A DNA stretch of 64,000 bases from Pilimelia anulata (GTDB lineage: Bacteria > Actinomycetota > Actinomycetes > Mycobacteriales > Micromonosporaceae), in the NCBI RefSeq assembly GCF_014647895.1, contig NZ_BMQB01000006.1, forward strand, positions 124,001 through 188,000, read 5' to 3'. A model generated the notes under the pieces. The model was not told the origin of the DNA, made no database searches, and was given only the letters and a program-made list of their open reading frames with translations. Position 1 is the stretch's first letter. Every line of letters begins with the position of its first letter. Both the position numbers and the translations under genes were made by a program. Of the stretch, positions 37,860-47,334 are shown in pieces.

Positions 37860-38861
37860 TCAGGCCGCCCACTCGGCGAGGAGCGCCCGCTCGTCGTCCG
37901 GCGCCAGCCCGCACGGCCGCCCGCCGGACCCGTCACCCTGTGTGTCGGCCGCGGCCCCGGCCAGGCCGTCGCGGAGCGTGTCGGCCAGCGGCCGGGTGAC
38001 CAGGCCCGCCGCCCGGGCCCGGGCGGTGTCCCGGTCGTTCATGCCGGCGTACGCCGGCTCCAGCCACAGCGGCAGCGACCGCGGCCCCGCCCACGGCTGC
38101 ACCCCGCGCGCCGCCAGCCACTGCGCCGGCGCCGCCCGTACCGGTCCGGTGTGCCCGGCCACGTCCCGGGCGACGGCCAGGTGGTCGGCCAGCGGCAGCG
38201 CGTCCCCGGCCGCGTTGAACACCCCGGCCGTACCGGCGGCGGCCGCCGTCACCAGCCACGCCGCCAGGTCGCGCACGTCGATCACCTGCGTGCGCAGCCC
38301 CGGTACGTCCGGCACCAGCACCGCGCCGCCCGGCCCGGCGGGCCGGGCGAACCGCTCCGGGTAGTACGTCGTCCGGCCGCTCCGGTCGCCGGGCCCGCCG
38401 ATCAGCCCGGCCCGGGCGATCAGGTGCCGCCCGGCGAACGCCGCCGCCACGTGCGCCTCGCCGGCGGACTTCGCCGCGCCGTACTCCACTGCCGACGCCA
38501 TCGCGTCCCCGGCCAGCGGCGGCAGCACCGGCGCGGTCTCGTCGGTGCCGGGTGTGCGCTGGTCGGCGTACGCGGAGCAGGACGACACGTACCCGAAGTG
38601 CCCGGCCCGGCCGGCGAGCGCCGCGGCGGCCCGCCGGACGTGCCCCGGCTGCCGGGCGACGTCCACGACCGCGTCCCACTCGCCGGGTACGCCCTCCCAC
38701 AGCGCCGGGTCGTCCCGGTCGCCCGCGACGAACCGCACGCCCGCCGGCGCCACCCCGGCCGTGCCGCGGGCGAGGCAGGTCACCGCGTACCCGCGGTCCA
38801 CCGCCGCTGCCGCCACGTGCCGCCCGAGCCACGCCGTACCGCCGAGCACCAGCATCCGCAT
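37860..38861 (-). CDS. NAD-dependent epimerase/reductase-like protein
   Basis: A 333-residue extended short-chain dehydrogenase. The N-terminal Rossmann motif is LVLGGTAWLGRHVA; GHFGYVSSCSAYAD supplies the catalytic Ser, and the YGAAKSAGE segment has the YxxxK pair. The middle has GLIGGPGDRSGR and RTQVIDVRDLAAWLV, typical of isoflavone reductase/CSP41-like members. It ends 30 bp from the decarboxylase stop, convergent. Substrate unknown. Confidence 0.82.
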   Translation of the reverse strand: MRMLVLGGTAWLGRHVAAAAVDRGYAVTCLARGTAGVAPAGVRFVAGDRDDPALWEGVPGEWDAVVDVARQPGHVRRAAAALAGRAGHFGYVSSCSAYADQRTPGTDETAPVLPPLAGDAMASAVEYGAAKSAGEAHVAAAFAGRHLIARAGLIGGPGDRSGRTTYYPERFARPAGPGGAVLVPDVPGLRTQVIDVRDLAAWLVTAAAAGTAGVFNAAGDALPLADHLAVARDVAGHTGPVRAAPAQWLAARGVQPWAGPRSLPLWLEPAYAGMNDRDTARARAAGLVTRPLADTLRDGLAGAAADTQGDGSGGRPCGLAPDDERALLAEWAA

Positions 38862-38997
38862 CCCCCGAGCCAACCCCGCCGCCCCCGGTTCCGCCACCGC
38901 TGTTCACAGTGGGCGAACACCGCAGCCGCCCGCGCCACCGCGCCGTCCCGCGCCACCCCGGCGGCGATCCGGCCGGCGGGCGGCCGCGGCGCGGTCG

Positions 38998-39753
38998 TCA
39001 GCGGCGCCAGGCGATGCGCCGCCGGGCGACCAGCTCGACCGTCAGCGCCACCGCCACCGTCTCCACCGCGAGCAGCCCGACCAGGACGAGCAACTGCGCC
39101 GCCCCCGCCTCGACCGGCGTGGCGCCGCCCAGCAGCACCCCCACGAACGCGCCGGGCAGCGTGACCAGCCCGACCGTCCGGGTCTGGTCCAGCGCCGGCA
39201 GCAGCGCCTCGGCCGCCCGCGGCCGGCACACCTCCAGCGCCGCGTGCCGGCCGGTCAGCCCGAGCGCCAGCGCCGCCTCGTACTCGCCGAACCGGTCCGC
39301 CAGCGCGTCCAGCGCCCGCCGCCCGGCCAGCGACGTCGCCGTCATCGTGCCGCCGATGAGGATGCCGGCGACCGGTACGACGGCGATCGGCGCCCGCGGC
39401 ACCACCCCGGTGGCGAGCAGCACCCCCAGCACCGGCAGGGTGGCCGCGGCGAGCACCGCGCCGGTCCACGGCGCGGCCCGCAGACCGCCGACCCGGCGGG
39501 CGGAGGTGAGCGCGGCGACGCTGAGCATCAGCGCGACGAACAGCGCGGTCAGGCCGGCGGAGCGGAGCACGGCGACGACGACGAGCGAGACGGCGGCGAG
39601 CTGGGCGGCGGCGCGCAGGCAGGCGACCAGGATCTGCCGGCCGACGCCGAGCCGGGCGAGGGCGGCGCCGGCGGCGGTGAGCAGCGCGAGCGCGGCGAGG
39701 ACCACGGCGTACGCCGGCCCCGGCGCGATCGTCCCCCCACCCACGCGGCCCAC
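38998..39753 (-). CDS. FetB-like ABC transporter permease (UPF0014)
   Basis: A 251-residue membrane protein with about seven helices and the UPF0014 signature LDQTRTVGLVTLPGAFVGVL near residues 187-206. E. coli FetB of this family, with ATPase FetA, exports iron and protects against peroxide. No FetA-like ATPase is adjacent, so its partner is elsewhere or the complex differs. The next gene upstream on the strand is 15 bp away. Confidence 0.85.
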   Translation of the reverse strand: MGRVGGGTIAPGPAYAVVLAALALLTAAGAALARLGVGRQILVACLRAAAQLAAVSLVVVAVLRSAGLTALFVALMLSVAALTSARRVGGLRAAPWTGAVLAAATLPVLGVLLATGVVPRAPIAVVPVAGILIGGTMTATSLAGRRALDALADRFGEYEAALALGLTGRHAALEVCRPRAAEALLPALDQTRTVGLVTLPGAFVGVLLGGATPVEAGAAQLLVLVGLLAVETVAVALTVELVARRRIAWRR

Positions 39754-39768
39754 CCTAGCGGGGCGCGG

Positions 39769-40509
39769 TCAGCGGTCGAGGACCACGTACTCGTACTCGT
39801 CGTTGTCGATCAGGCCGTTGCCGTTGTGGTCGATGTACACGACCACCGAGATGTCGGTGTCCGGGCGCAGCGGCGGGGGCGTCTCGATCCAGTACGGATA
39901 CGTGATCCGGGAGAAGAGGATCGCCTGCTGCTCGCTCGACACCGGCGCGAGCCGCCGCCCGGCGAAGTAGTTCTGCGCCGCGTCGGTCAGCACCAGGTCG
40001 CCGCTGCCCGCGGCGGTCTGCGCCATGCCGGTGCCCGGCCGCAGGAAGGGCACGTCGTCGACCCGGTCGCCGGCGGCCAGCCGGAAGATCGAGCCGTCGA
40101 CCCACGCGCAGAGCTGGACGGCCCGCCCCGCGCCGGGCTTGGGCAGCCGGATCTCGAACGGCCCGGCCCCGATCGGCACCACGACGTCCCGGCGGTCCGC
40201 CCGGCCGGTGCCCCGGTCGCGGATCGGCAGCCGCCGGTCCTGCTGCCGGAACTCCAGCCCCAGCCACGGGGTGCGCAGCAGCGCGTCCACGGGCGCCGGG
40301 TCGGCCGTCGGCCGCGGCGGGTCCGGGCGGGCCCGGCGGCCCGACGCCCACCAGCCGACCGCGGTGGCGGCGAGCAGGCAGGCGGCCAGCGCGAAGGCCA
40401 CCCGCCGGGTGGACCGCTCGGCCCACGCGGGCGGCCGGATCCAGTTGGCCAGCATGCCGGCGACCGCCGACAGCCCGGCCAGCGTGAGGCCGACGACGAA
40501 CAGCGCCAT
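39769..40509 (-). CDS. Membrane protein with C-terminal EF-hand-like motif
   Basis: Unrecognised family, 246 aa. Two N-terminal helices (about 4-22 and 36-55) anchor a beta-rich extracytoplasmic domain. Near the C-terminus DHNGNGLIDNDE fits the EF-hand calcium loop (D1, N3, N5, G6, I8, E12), followed by YEYVVLDR. There is no second EF-hand, so it may be a structural calcium site. It lies between fetB-like and oppF, same strand, and could be cotranscribed with fetB. Confidence 0.7.
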   Translation of the reverse strand: MALFVVGLTLAGLSAVAGMLANWIRPPAWAERSTRRVAFALAACLLAATAVGWWASGRRARPDPPRPTADPAPVDALLRTPWLGLEFRQQDRRLPIRDRGTGRADRRDVVVPIGAGPFEIRLPKPGAGRAVQLCAWVDGSIFRLAAGDRVDDVPFLRPGTGMAQTAAGSGDLVLTDAAQNYFAGRRLAPVSSEQQAILFSRITYPYWIETPPPLRPDTDISVVVYIDHNGNGLIDNDEYEYVVLDR

Positions 40510-40539
40510 CGGTCGAGTATCCCATGTGGAGCGACGGGC

Positions 40540-41589
40540 TCAGGCCACTTCGAGCCAGGACGGGTCGAGCGGCTCGGGATAGTGGCAGGCGGTGACCAGG
40601 TCCCGCGCGGTCGGGGTCAGCGTCGGCTCGATCGTCGCGCACCGCTCCTCCGACCGCCAGCAGCGGGTCCGGAACCGGCAGCCGGTCGGCGGGTCGATCG
40701 GGCTCGGCACGTCCCCGACCAGCCGGATCCGCGCCCGCGGCGGCGCCCCCCGCAGGCCGGACAGGTCCGGCGCCGCCGACAGCAGCGCCTGCGCGTAGGG
40801 GTGCATCGGCGACCCGTACAGCGACTCCCGCGTCCCCAGCTCGACCACCTTGCCGAGGTACATCACCGCGACCCGGTCGCAGAAGTGCCGGACCACCCCG
40901 AGGTCGTGGGCGATGAACACGAACGCGATGCCGAACTCCCGGCGCAGCTCGTCGAGCAGGTTCATCACCTGGGCCTGGATGGACACGTCCAGGGCGGACA
41001 CCGGCTCGTCGGCGACGATCACCCTCGGCTTCACCGCGAGCGCCCGGGCGATGCCGATGCGCTGCCGCTGCCCGCCCGAGAACTCGTGCGGGTACCGGCC
41101 GTGGTGCTCCGGGTTCAGCCCGACGATCTCCAGCAGCTCCTGCACCCGGGCGGTCTCCCGGGACCGGTCGACGATGTGGTGCGCGCGCAGCGCGGTGGCG
41201 ATGATCGTGCCGACGGTGTGCCGGGGGTTCAGCGACGAGAACGGGTCCTGGAAGATCAACTGGATCTCCTGCCGGTACGGCCGCAGCTTGCGCTGGCCGA
41301 GCCGGGCGATGTCCACGCCCCGGTACAGGATCTGCCCGCCGGTCGGCTCCAGCAGCCGGGCGATCAGCTTGGCGGTGGTGGACTTGCCGCAGCCGGACTC
41401 GCCGACCAGGCCGAGCGTCTCGCCCTCGCGCAGCGTGAACGACACCCCGTCGACCGCCTTGACCGTCCCGCCGCGCCGGCCGCCGCCGGCCGGGAAGTGC
41501 ATCCGGACGTCGCGCAGGGCGAGCAGCGGCTCGCCGTCGACCCGCGGCACGCGGCGCCGGGCCCGGTGGTTCCTCGCGTACACGCTCAT
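40540..41589 (-). CDS. oppF: Oligopeptide ABC transporter ATPase (OppF/DppF type)
   Basis: A 349-residue ATPase with Walker A GESGCGKST, Q-loop IFQDPFSSLNP, signature FSGGQRQRIGIARAL, Walker B VIVADEPVSALD and the peptide-transporter C-terminal oligo_HPY region containing the cysteine cluster CRFRTRCWRSEERC, which in this family can bind an iron-sulfur cluster. Last gene of a five-gene opp operon read on the minus strand. Confidence 0.94.
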   Translation of the reverse strand: MSVYARNHRARRRVPRVDGEPLLALRDVRMHFPAGGGRRGGTVKAVDGVSFTLREGETLGLVGESGCGKSTTAKLIARLLEPTGGQILYRGVDIARLGQRKLRPYRQEIQLIFQDPFSSLNPRHTVGTIIATALRAHHIVDRSRETARVQELLEIVGLNPEHHGRYPHEFSGGQRQRIGIARALAVKPRVIVADEPVSALDVSIQAQVMNLLDELRREFGIAFVFIAHDLGVVRHFCDRVAVMYLGKVVELGTRESLYGSPMHPYAQALLSAAPDLSGLRGAPPRARIRLVGDVPSPIDPPTGCRFRTRCWRSEERCATIEPTLTPTARDLVTACHYPEPLDPSWLEVA

Positions 41590-41599
41590 CGCGCGCTCC

Positions 41600-42631
41600 T
41601 CACGGCAGCCGGGGCAGGATGTCCTGCACGAAGATCAGTTCAGGGCGGGCGAGGTGGCAGCGGGACAGCCGCCCCGGCTCGCTGCTGCGCTGGGCCAGGG
41701 CGGGCACCTCGTCCGCGCACCGGCCGGCGGGCACCCGGTCGCGCATCGCGCAGCGCGGGTGGAACGCGCAGCCGCCGGGCAGGTCGGCCAGGCTGGGCGG
41801 CAGGCCGGGGATGGGCCGCAGCGGCACCGGGTCGCCGGACAGCGCCGGGATCGACTCCAACAGCCCCCACGCGTACGGGTGCAGCGGGCGGGCGAGGATC
41901 TGCTCGACGCTGCCGTACTCGACGGCCCGGCCGGCGTACATGACCAGGACGTCGTCGGCGATCTCGGCGACCACCCCGAGGTCGTGGGTGATGAACACGA
42001 CGGCCGAGCCGAACTCCTGCTGGAGGTCGCTGATCAGGTCGAGGATCTGCGCCTGCACGGTCACGTCCAGCGCGGTGGTCGGCTCGTCGGCGATGAGCAG
42101 CTTCGGGTCGTTGACCAGCGCCATCGCGATCATCACCCGCTGCCGCATGCCCCCGGAGAACTGGTGCGGGTACTCGTCCAGCCGGCGGCCGGGGTTCGGG
42201 ATGCCGACCCGGTCGAGCAGGTCCGCGGCCCGGGCCCGGGCGGCCCGCTTGCCGACCCGGTGGTGCGCCCGGTACGCCTCGACGATCTGGTCGCCGACGG
42301 TGAAGTACGGGTGCAGCGACGACAGCGGGTCCTGGAAGATCATCGATGCGCTGGACCCGCGGACCCGGCGCAGCTCCCGCTCGGGCGCGCCGACGATCTC
42401 CTCGCCGCCGAGCCGGATCGAGCCGCTGATCCGGGTCCGCTGCGCGTCGTGCAGGCCCATCACGGCCATGCTGGACACGCTCTTGCCGGAGCCGGACTCG
42501 CCGACGATCGCCAGCGTCCGGCCCAGCGGCACCGAGTAGCTCAGCCCGCGGACGGCCTGCACCACGCCGCCGGCGACGGGGAAGCCGACCCGCAGGTCCC
42601 GCACGGTCAGGTACGGATCGTCGAAGGCCAT
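41600..42631 (-). CDS. oppD: Oligopeptide ABC transporter ATPase (OppD/DppD type)
   Basis: A 343-residue ATPase, partner of OppF. Walker A GESGSGKS, signature FSGGMRQRVMIAMAL, Walker B LLIADEPTTALD, and a C-terminal CAFHPRCAMRDRVPAGRC cysteine region. 10 bp separates it from oppF and 4 bp from oppB. Confidence 0.94.
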   Translation of the reverse strand: MAFDDPYLTVRDLRVGFPVAGGVVQAVRGLSYSVPLGRTLAIVGESGSGKSVSSMAVMGLHDAQRTRISGSIRLGGEEIVGAPERELRRVRGSSASMIFQDPLSSLHPYFTVGDQIVEAYRAHHRVGKRAARARAADLLDRVGIPNPGRRLDEYPHQFSGGMRQRVMIAMALVNDPKLLIADEPTTALDVTVQAQILDLISDLQQEFGSAVVFITHDLGVVAEIADDVLVMYAGRAVEYGSVEQILARPLHPYAWGLLESIPALSGDPVPLRPIPGLPPSLADLPGGCAFHPRCAMRDRVPAGRCADEVPALAQRSSEPGRLSRCHLARPELIFVQDILPRLP

Positions 42632-42635
42632 CTGC

Positions 42636-43619
42636 TCACCCCAGCCGGACGCGCGGATCGAGGACGGTGTACATCAGGTCGACCAGTAGGTTCAGCGTGA
42701 CCAGCAGGATCGCCCCGACCAGCACACTGCCCATGATCACCGGCATGTCGTTCTGCGCGAACGCGTTCAGCGTTAGCGTGCCCAGGCCGGGCAGGCCGAA
42801 GATCCGCTCGGTGAAGAACGCGCCGGTGAGCTGCGCCGCCAGGTCGATGCCGAAGATCGTGGTGACCGGGCCGAGCGCCGCGCGCAGCCCGTGCCGGTAC
42901 ACCACCCGGCGCTCGCTGATCCCCTTGGACCGGGCGGTCCGGACGAAGTCCTCGCCCAGCGCCTCGATCATGGACGCCCGCGAGTACCGGGTGTACGCCG
43001 CCGCGTTGACCAGCCCCAGCGTGACCCAGGCGGCGAGCAGCCCGTTGAACCAGGCCAGCGGGCTGTCCAGCGGCGACGTCCAGCCGGACGGCGGCAGCAC
43101 CCGGCCGGCGACGTACAGGGCGAGGATCAGCGCGACCACGAAGTACGGGATCGACGACAGCACCAGCGTGCCGGCGACGGTGACCCGGTCCAGTGTGGTG
43201 CCCCGCCGGCGGGCGGCGACGATCCCGTTGCAGACGCCCACCAGCAGGTACACCACGGCCGCGCCGAGCACGATCGAGAAGGTGACCGGTGCCGCGTCGG
43301 CGAGCAGCGTCGTCACCGGCTGGCCCAGCTTGTACGAGTAGCCCAGGCACGGCGGCCCGCACTCCACGGTCGTGCCGCCGCTGCTGATCGTCTGCCCGAC
43401 GAAGATGCCCTTGACGTACTGGCCGAACTGCTGCATCACCGGGTCGTCCAGGTGCAGGCTGGCGGCGATCTCCGCCGCCCGCTCGGGCGGGCACTTCGCG
43501 CCGCAGACCGCGCCGACCGGGTCCTTCGGCGCGATGAAGAACAGCACGAAGCTGACCAGCAGGGTCACCAGCACCACCGCGGCGGCGCTGGCGACCCGGC
43601 GCAGCAGGTACCCCGCCAC
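42636..43619 (-). CDS. oppB: Oligopeptide ABC transporter permease (OppB/DppB type)
   Basis: A 327-residue inner-membrane permease with about six helices and the EAA loop EALGEDFVRTARSKGISERRV. The large first periplasmic loop has two cysteine pairs (CGAKC and CGPPC), which could form disulfides. The gene is 3 bp from the binding-protein gene. Confidence 0.93.
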   Translation of the reverse strand: MAGYLLRRVASAAAVVLVTLLVSFVLFFIAPKDPVGAVCGAKCPPERAAEIAASLHLDDPVMQQFGQYVKGIFVGQTISSGGTTVECGPPCLGYSYKLGQPVTTLLADAAPVTFSIVLGAAVVYLLVGVCNGIVAARRRGTTLDRVTVAGTLVLSSIPYFVVALILALYVAGRVLPPSGWTSPLDSPLAWFNGLLAAWVTLGLVNAAAYTRYSRASMIEALGEDFVRTARSKGISERRVVYRHGLRAALGPVTTIFGIDLAAQLTGAFFTERIFGLPGLGTLTLNAFAQNDMPVIMGSVLVGAILLVTLNLLVDLMYTVLDPRVRLG

Positions 43620-43622
43620 CGG

Positions 43623-45362
43623 CTACTTCTTGAGGAACATGTTGGGCAGGAACGGCATGCCCATCGTCGGGTCGGCCTCGCAGCCGCCGACGTTGGTGCC
43701 CTGCACGATGGCGGTCTTGTCGTAGTAGTGGGGGAGGAAGATGTACTTCTCCATGATCTCCTCGTCCAACTCCGCCCACTTCTTCTCGGACTCGTCGGCC
43801 GGGAGCTTGGTCAGCTTGTTGATCCGCTTGTCGAGCTTCTTCTCGGCCAGCATTCCCCAGCTCTGGCCCTCCTCGACGCTCTGCGAGCGGAACAGCACCG
43901 GGAACCAGCTCCCGCCGGTCGGCCAGTCCGAGCACCAGCCGGCCGGGCCCTGGCCCATGTTCACCGGCGCGGTGTAGTCGGACTTCTTCGCCCGCAGCTC
44001 GGCCGTGGCCACGCCGATCGGCTTGACCTTGAAGCCGGCCTTCTTCAGCGCGTCCGCCCGGACCTGGCTGACCTGCTGGGGCAGCGGCTGCTGGTTGTCG
44101 TAGTACCAGCTCAGCTCGAAACCGACCGCGTCCGCCTCCTCCAACATCCTGCGGGCGCCGTCGGGGTCGCCCTGGCCGATGCCGTCCAGGTCCTCGACGG
44201 GGGTGTACTTCTCGTACCCCGGCACGCTCGGCGGCAGCACCGTCGAGGACCGCTCGGCCGTCAGGTCGGTGAGCCCGGACGTCTTGCGCACCTGGTCGTA
44301 CGGGTACGCCCGGGCGATGGCCCTGCGCACCGCCAGCGGCACCTTCCGGCTGTCGATCTGGACGCCGATGTTGCACGGGCTGTCGCCCTTGACCAACTGC
44401 GCCGACCGCGCCCCGGTCACCTCGGCCAGCACCTGCGCGTCGGCCTTGGTGTAGCTGACGCCGTTGCTGTCGTCGCCGTTGCTGGCCAGGAGCTGCTTCT
44501 GCGTCTTCACCGCGTCCTGGCCCCAGCGGAACCGCCAGCCGTCGACGTACTGGTGCCGGACCGGGTCGGAGTTGGCGTCCCACTGGTCGTTGCGGGCCAG
44601 CGTCAGCTCGGAGCCGGGCGTGTACTTGTCGAACTTGTACGGGCCGGTGGCCAGCGGCTTGTTCTTGTACTCCTGCTTGCTGTCCTTCGCCTCCGGGATC
44701 GGCGTGAACATCGGGAAGGAGAGGTAGAACGGCAGGTCCGAGAACGCCTTGCCCAGCTTGATGACCAGCTTGTCGCCGTCCACCTCGACGCCCTTGTACT
44801 CGGCCCCGCGCTCCTTGTACGGGCCCTTGTAGGACTTGCCGTCCTTGAAGAACGACATCTGGTACGTCGGCCCGGTGGGGTAGATGTCGTGCGCGAAGGA
44901 CCGCTTGATCGCGTACGCCAGGTCCTCGACCCTGATCGGGCTGCCGTCCTCGTACTTGCCGCCCCTGAAGGTGAACGTCCACGTCTTCTTGTCGTCGGAG
45001 ACCTCGCCGACGTCGGTCAGGTCCGGCACCAGCACCGGCTTGCCGGCCCGGATGTCGAACTGCGTCGGCGTCCGGAACAGCAGCTTGCCGATCTCGTTGC
45101 TGTCCACCGCGTAGATCGCCGTCGGGTCGAACGTCTCCGGCGGCGTCTGCCCGTACACGGTCAGGATGCCGCCCTTGCGGGCGCCGGGGATCTCCCGCGC
45201 CGGGCCCTTGGCGTCGGGGTCGACGCTGTTGGTCTGGACGCCGATCTGCGGCGGCGCCGAGGTGGCCGGGTTCGCGCCGCTCGGCGGCCGCTGCACGCCG
45301 CAGCCCGCCGCGCCCAGCGCGGTCGCGGCGACCGCCGCGACGGTGACGTTCCAACGCTTCAC
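43623..45362 (-). CDS. oppA: Peptide ABC transporter substrate-binding lipoprotein
   Basis: A family 5 solute-binding protein of about 579 residues, lipid-anchored via ALGAAGC. The conserved segments ETFDPTAIYAVDSNEIGKLL (in part), RDDKKTWTFTFRGGKYEDG-like strand, and VEDLAYAIKRSF match DppA/OppA. The GTG start at 45362 was chosen because GGGAG lies 5 nt upstream; an in-frame ATG at 45374 is the alternative. It lies between the two permease genes. Confidence 0.9.
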   Translation of the reverse strand: MKRWNVTVAAVAATALGAAGCGVQRPPSGANPATSAPPQIGVQTNSVDPDAKGPAREIPGARKGGILTVYGQTPPETFDPTAIYAVDSNEIGKLLFRTPTQFDIRAGKPVLVPDLTDVGEVSDDKKTWTFTFRGGKYEDGSPIRVEDLAYAIKRSFAHDIYPTGPTYQMSFFKDGKSYKGPYKERGAEYKGVEVDGDKLVIKLGKAFSDLPFYLSFPMFTPIPEAKDSKQEYKNKPLATGPYKFDKYTPGSELTLARNDQWDANSDPVRHQYVDGWRFRWGQDAVKTQKQLLASNGDDSNGVSYTKADAQVLAEVTGARSAQLVKGDSPCNIGVQIDSRKVPLAVRRAIARAYPYDQVRKTSGLTDLTAERSSTVLPPSVPGYEKYTPVEDLDGIGQGDPDGARRMLEEADAVGFELSWYYDNQQPLPQQVSQVRADALKKAGFKVKPIGVATAELRAKKSDYTAPVNMGQGPAGWCSDWPTGGSWFPVLFRSQSVEEGQSWGMLAEKKLDKRINKLTKLPADESEKKWAELDEEIMEKYIFLPHYYDKTAIVQGTNVGGCEADPTMGMPFLPNMFLKK

Positions 45363-45384
45363 GACAACTCCCATTCCGGGTGGT

Positions 45385-46350
45385 TCACCTGCGGGTCTTC
45401 GGGTCGAACGCGTCCCGCACCGCGTCGCCGAGCAGGCTCAGCGCGAGGACGAGGGCGGTGACGCTCAGCACCGGCAGCCACAGGTAGTGCGGTACCGCCT
45501 CGTACGAGCTGACGGCGGCCGAGATGGTGACGCCCCACGAGGGGGTGGGTTCGGTGAGCCCGACGCCGAGGAAGGTCAGGCCGGCCTCGGCGACGATGTA
45601 GCCGGGCAGGGCCATCGAGATGGAGATGACGATCGGCGCGACCAGGTTCGGCAGCAGCTCGCGCGCCAGCACCCGGTACGTCGGCACGCCGAGCACCCGG
45701 GCCGCCGCGATGAACTCGCGCTCGCGCAGCGACAGCACCTCGCCGCGGATCAGCCGGGCCAGGCTGGCCCAGCCGAACACCGACAGGACGAGGATCAGCG
45801 AGTAGAACCGGATCTCCGAGACCACCTCGGGGGCGGCGTCGTCCGGGGTCAGGCCCAGCACCGCCATCAGGGTGGCCGGGGTGGCGATGGCGAACAGCAG
45901 GTACGGCAGGCTGAGCAGCAGGTCCATCACCCAGGACAGCACCCGGTCCACCCAGCCGCCGACGAAGCCGGAGACCAGGCCGACGGTCACCCCGACCACC
46001 GCGCTGACCGCGGTGGCGATCGCGGCGACGAGCAGCGACGGGCGGGCCCCGTACGCCCACCGGGCGAACAGGTCCCGGCCGAGCCGCGGCTCGACCCCGA
46101 ACCAGTGCTCCGGCGTCATCCCGACCAGCGGCAGGCTGGTGGCCTCGTCGATGAGGTCGAAGTGCGGGTCGAACGGGTTCTGCCCCGACCAGCCCGCGAG
46201 CACCGGCGCGAACACCGCCACCAGGACGAAGAACAGCACGACGGCCAGGCAGGCCATCGCGGTCCGGTCCCGGCGGAGGCGGCGCAGCGCGATCCGCGTC
46301 GGCGAGCCCGTATCGGGCGGCCGCGGGCGTGGTGGCGCTTCCGGCTCCAC
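45385..46350 (-). CDS. oppC: Oligopeptide ABC transporter permease (OppC/DppC type)
   Basis: A 321-residue permease with an N-terminal cytoplasmic Pro/Arg segment, the OppC N-terminal helix and a binding-protein-dependent transport domain with the EAA loop REREFIAAARVLGVPTYRVL. The GTG start at 46350 has a GGGAGG site 6 nt upstream. It is the first gene of the operon oppC-oppA-oppB-oppD-oppF. Confidence 0.93.
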   Translation of the reverse strand: MEPEAPPRPRPPDTGSPTRIALRRLRRDRTAMACLAVVLFFVLVAVFAPVLAGWSGQNPFDPHFDLIDEATSLPLVGMTPEHWFGVEPRLGRDLFARWAYGARPSLLVAAIATAVSAVVGVTVGLVSGFVGGWVDRVLSWVMDLLLSLPYLLFAIATPATLMAVLGLTPDDAAPEVVSEIRFYSLILVLSVFGWASLARLIRGEVLSLREREFIAAARVLGVPTYRVLARELLPNLVAPIVISISMALPGYIVAEAGLTFLGVGLTEPTPSWGVTISAAVSSYEAVPHYLWLPVLSVTALVLALSLLGDAVRDAFDPKTRR

Positions 46351-46707
46351 CCCGTACCTCCCTCGAACCCGGCGCCACGGACAGTGAGCGCGAGATGTCT
46401 TCGCGTACTGCGATGAACCTCACGCTAGCGTCCTGTAGACGATCTTCGATATAGCTGGATAGCGATCTTTACCGATCCGCGTCGCCGGCGCCCGCACCCT
46501 TCGGCCCGAACCGGGCAACCGAGTGGCTGGCCTGCGCGAACGCGGCTGTTACGGGTGGCGCCGGTGGGGCGGATCGGTTGCTCGCGCACCCCTGGCACGC
46601 GCGGTGCGGCCGCGCGGTTCAATGATGTTTGTCGATTCCGGGAAAGCCGCGCGGGGTACGGGGGGTGCGCGTAGCGTCGCGTTCGGTGGACCTGCGGGGA
46701 GGCGGCC
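46351..46707. promoter_or_regulatory. Divergent control region of the opp operon
   Basis: This 357 bp holds no gene. An AT-rich stretch at 46425-46475 has two CGATCTT direct repeats 23 bp apart (46440 and 46463) around CTGGATAG and is the most likely location of the opp promoter and operator. The right part carries a ggggagg ribosome site for the gene at 46708. Confidence 0.5.
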
Positions 46708-47319
46708 ATGTTCGTTCAGTTGATCATCGGACGGGTCGCGGACGCCGACGCGCTGCGGTCGGCCCTCGCGCGCTGGCGGACCGACCTGGCCCCCGGCGCG
46801 ACCGGCTGGCTGGGCACGACCGCGGGCCTGACCGACGACGGTACGTTCGTCTGCCTCGCCCGGTTCTCGTCGCCGGCCGCGGCCCGGCAGAGCAGCGACC
46901 GGGTCGACCAGCACCAGTGGTGGATGAGTACGGCCAAGACCCTCCACGCCGAGCCGGCCTTCCACGACTGCGACCGGCCGCTCACCCTGCTCGGCGGGGC
47001 CAGCGAGCGGGCCGGGTTCGTCCAGGTCGTCGAGGGGCGCACGGCCGCGCCGGAGCGGCTGCGCGAGCTGCTGGACCACACCAGCGAGCAGCTCGGCGCG
47101 CTGCGCCCGGACCTGATCGGCGGCGTCGTCACCGTCACCGACGACGGGACCGTGCACCGGGTGAACTACTTCACCTCGGAGGTGGACGCCCGGCTCGGCG
47201 AGCGCAAGCCGGAGCCGCCGGGGCTGCGGGCCCAGCGGGCGCGGCACGACGAGCTGGTCAGCACCGACCGGTACCTGGACCTCACCGACCCCTGGCACCT
47301 CGCCCCGGCACTCACCTAG
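46708..47319 (+). CDS. Unknown protein with two ferredoxin-like repeats
   Basis: No family recognised. The 203-residue protein is an internal duplication: residues 2-70 (FVQLIIGRVADADALRSAL ... TDDGTFVCLARFSSPAAA) and about 103-165 (FVQVVEGRTAAPERLRELL ... TDDGTVHRVNYFTSEVDA) align as beta-alpha-beta-beta units, the form of dimeric alpha-beta-barrel proteins fused into one chain. No catalytic residues are obvious. Confidence 0.72.
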   Translation: MFVQLIIGRVADADALRSALARWRTDLAPGATGWLGTTAGLTDDGTFVCLARFSSPAAARQSSDRVDQHQWWMSTAKTLHAEPAFHDCDRPLTLLGGASERAGFVQVVEGRTAAPERLRELLDHTSEQLGALRPDLIGGVVTVTDDGTVHRVNYFTSEVDARLGERKPEPPGLRAQRARHDELVSTDRYLDLTDPWHLAPALT

Positions 47320-47334
47320 CGCCGGCCCCGCGGG

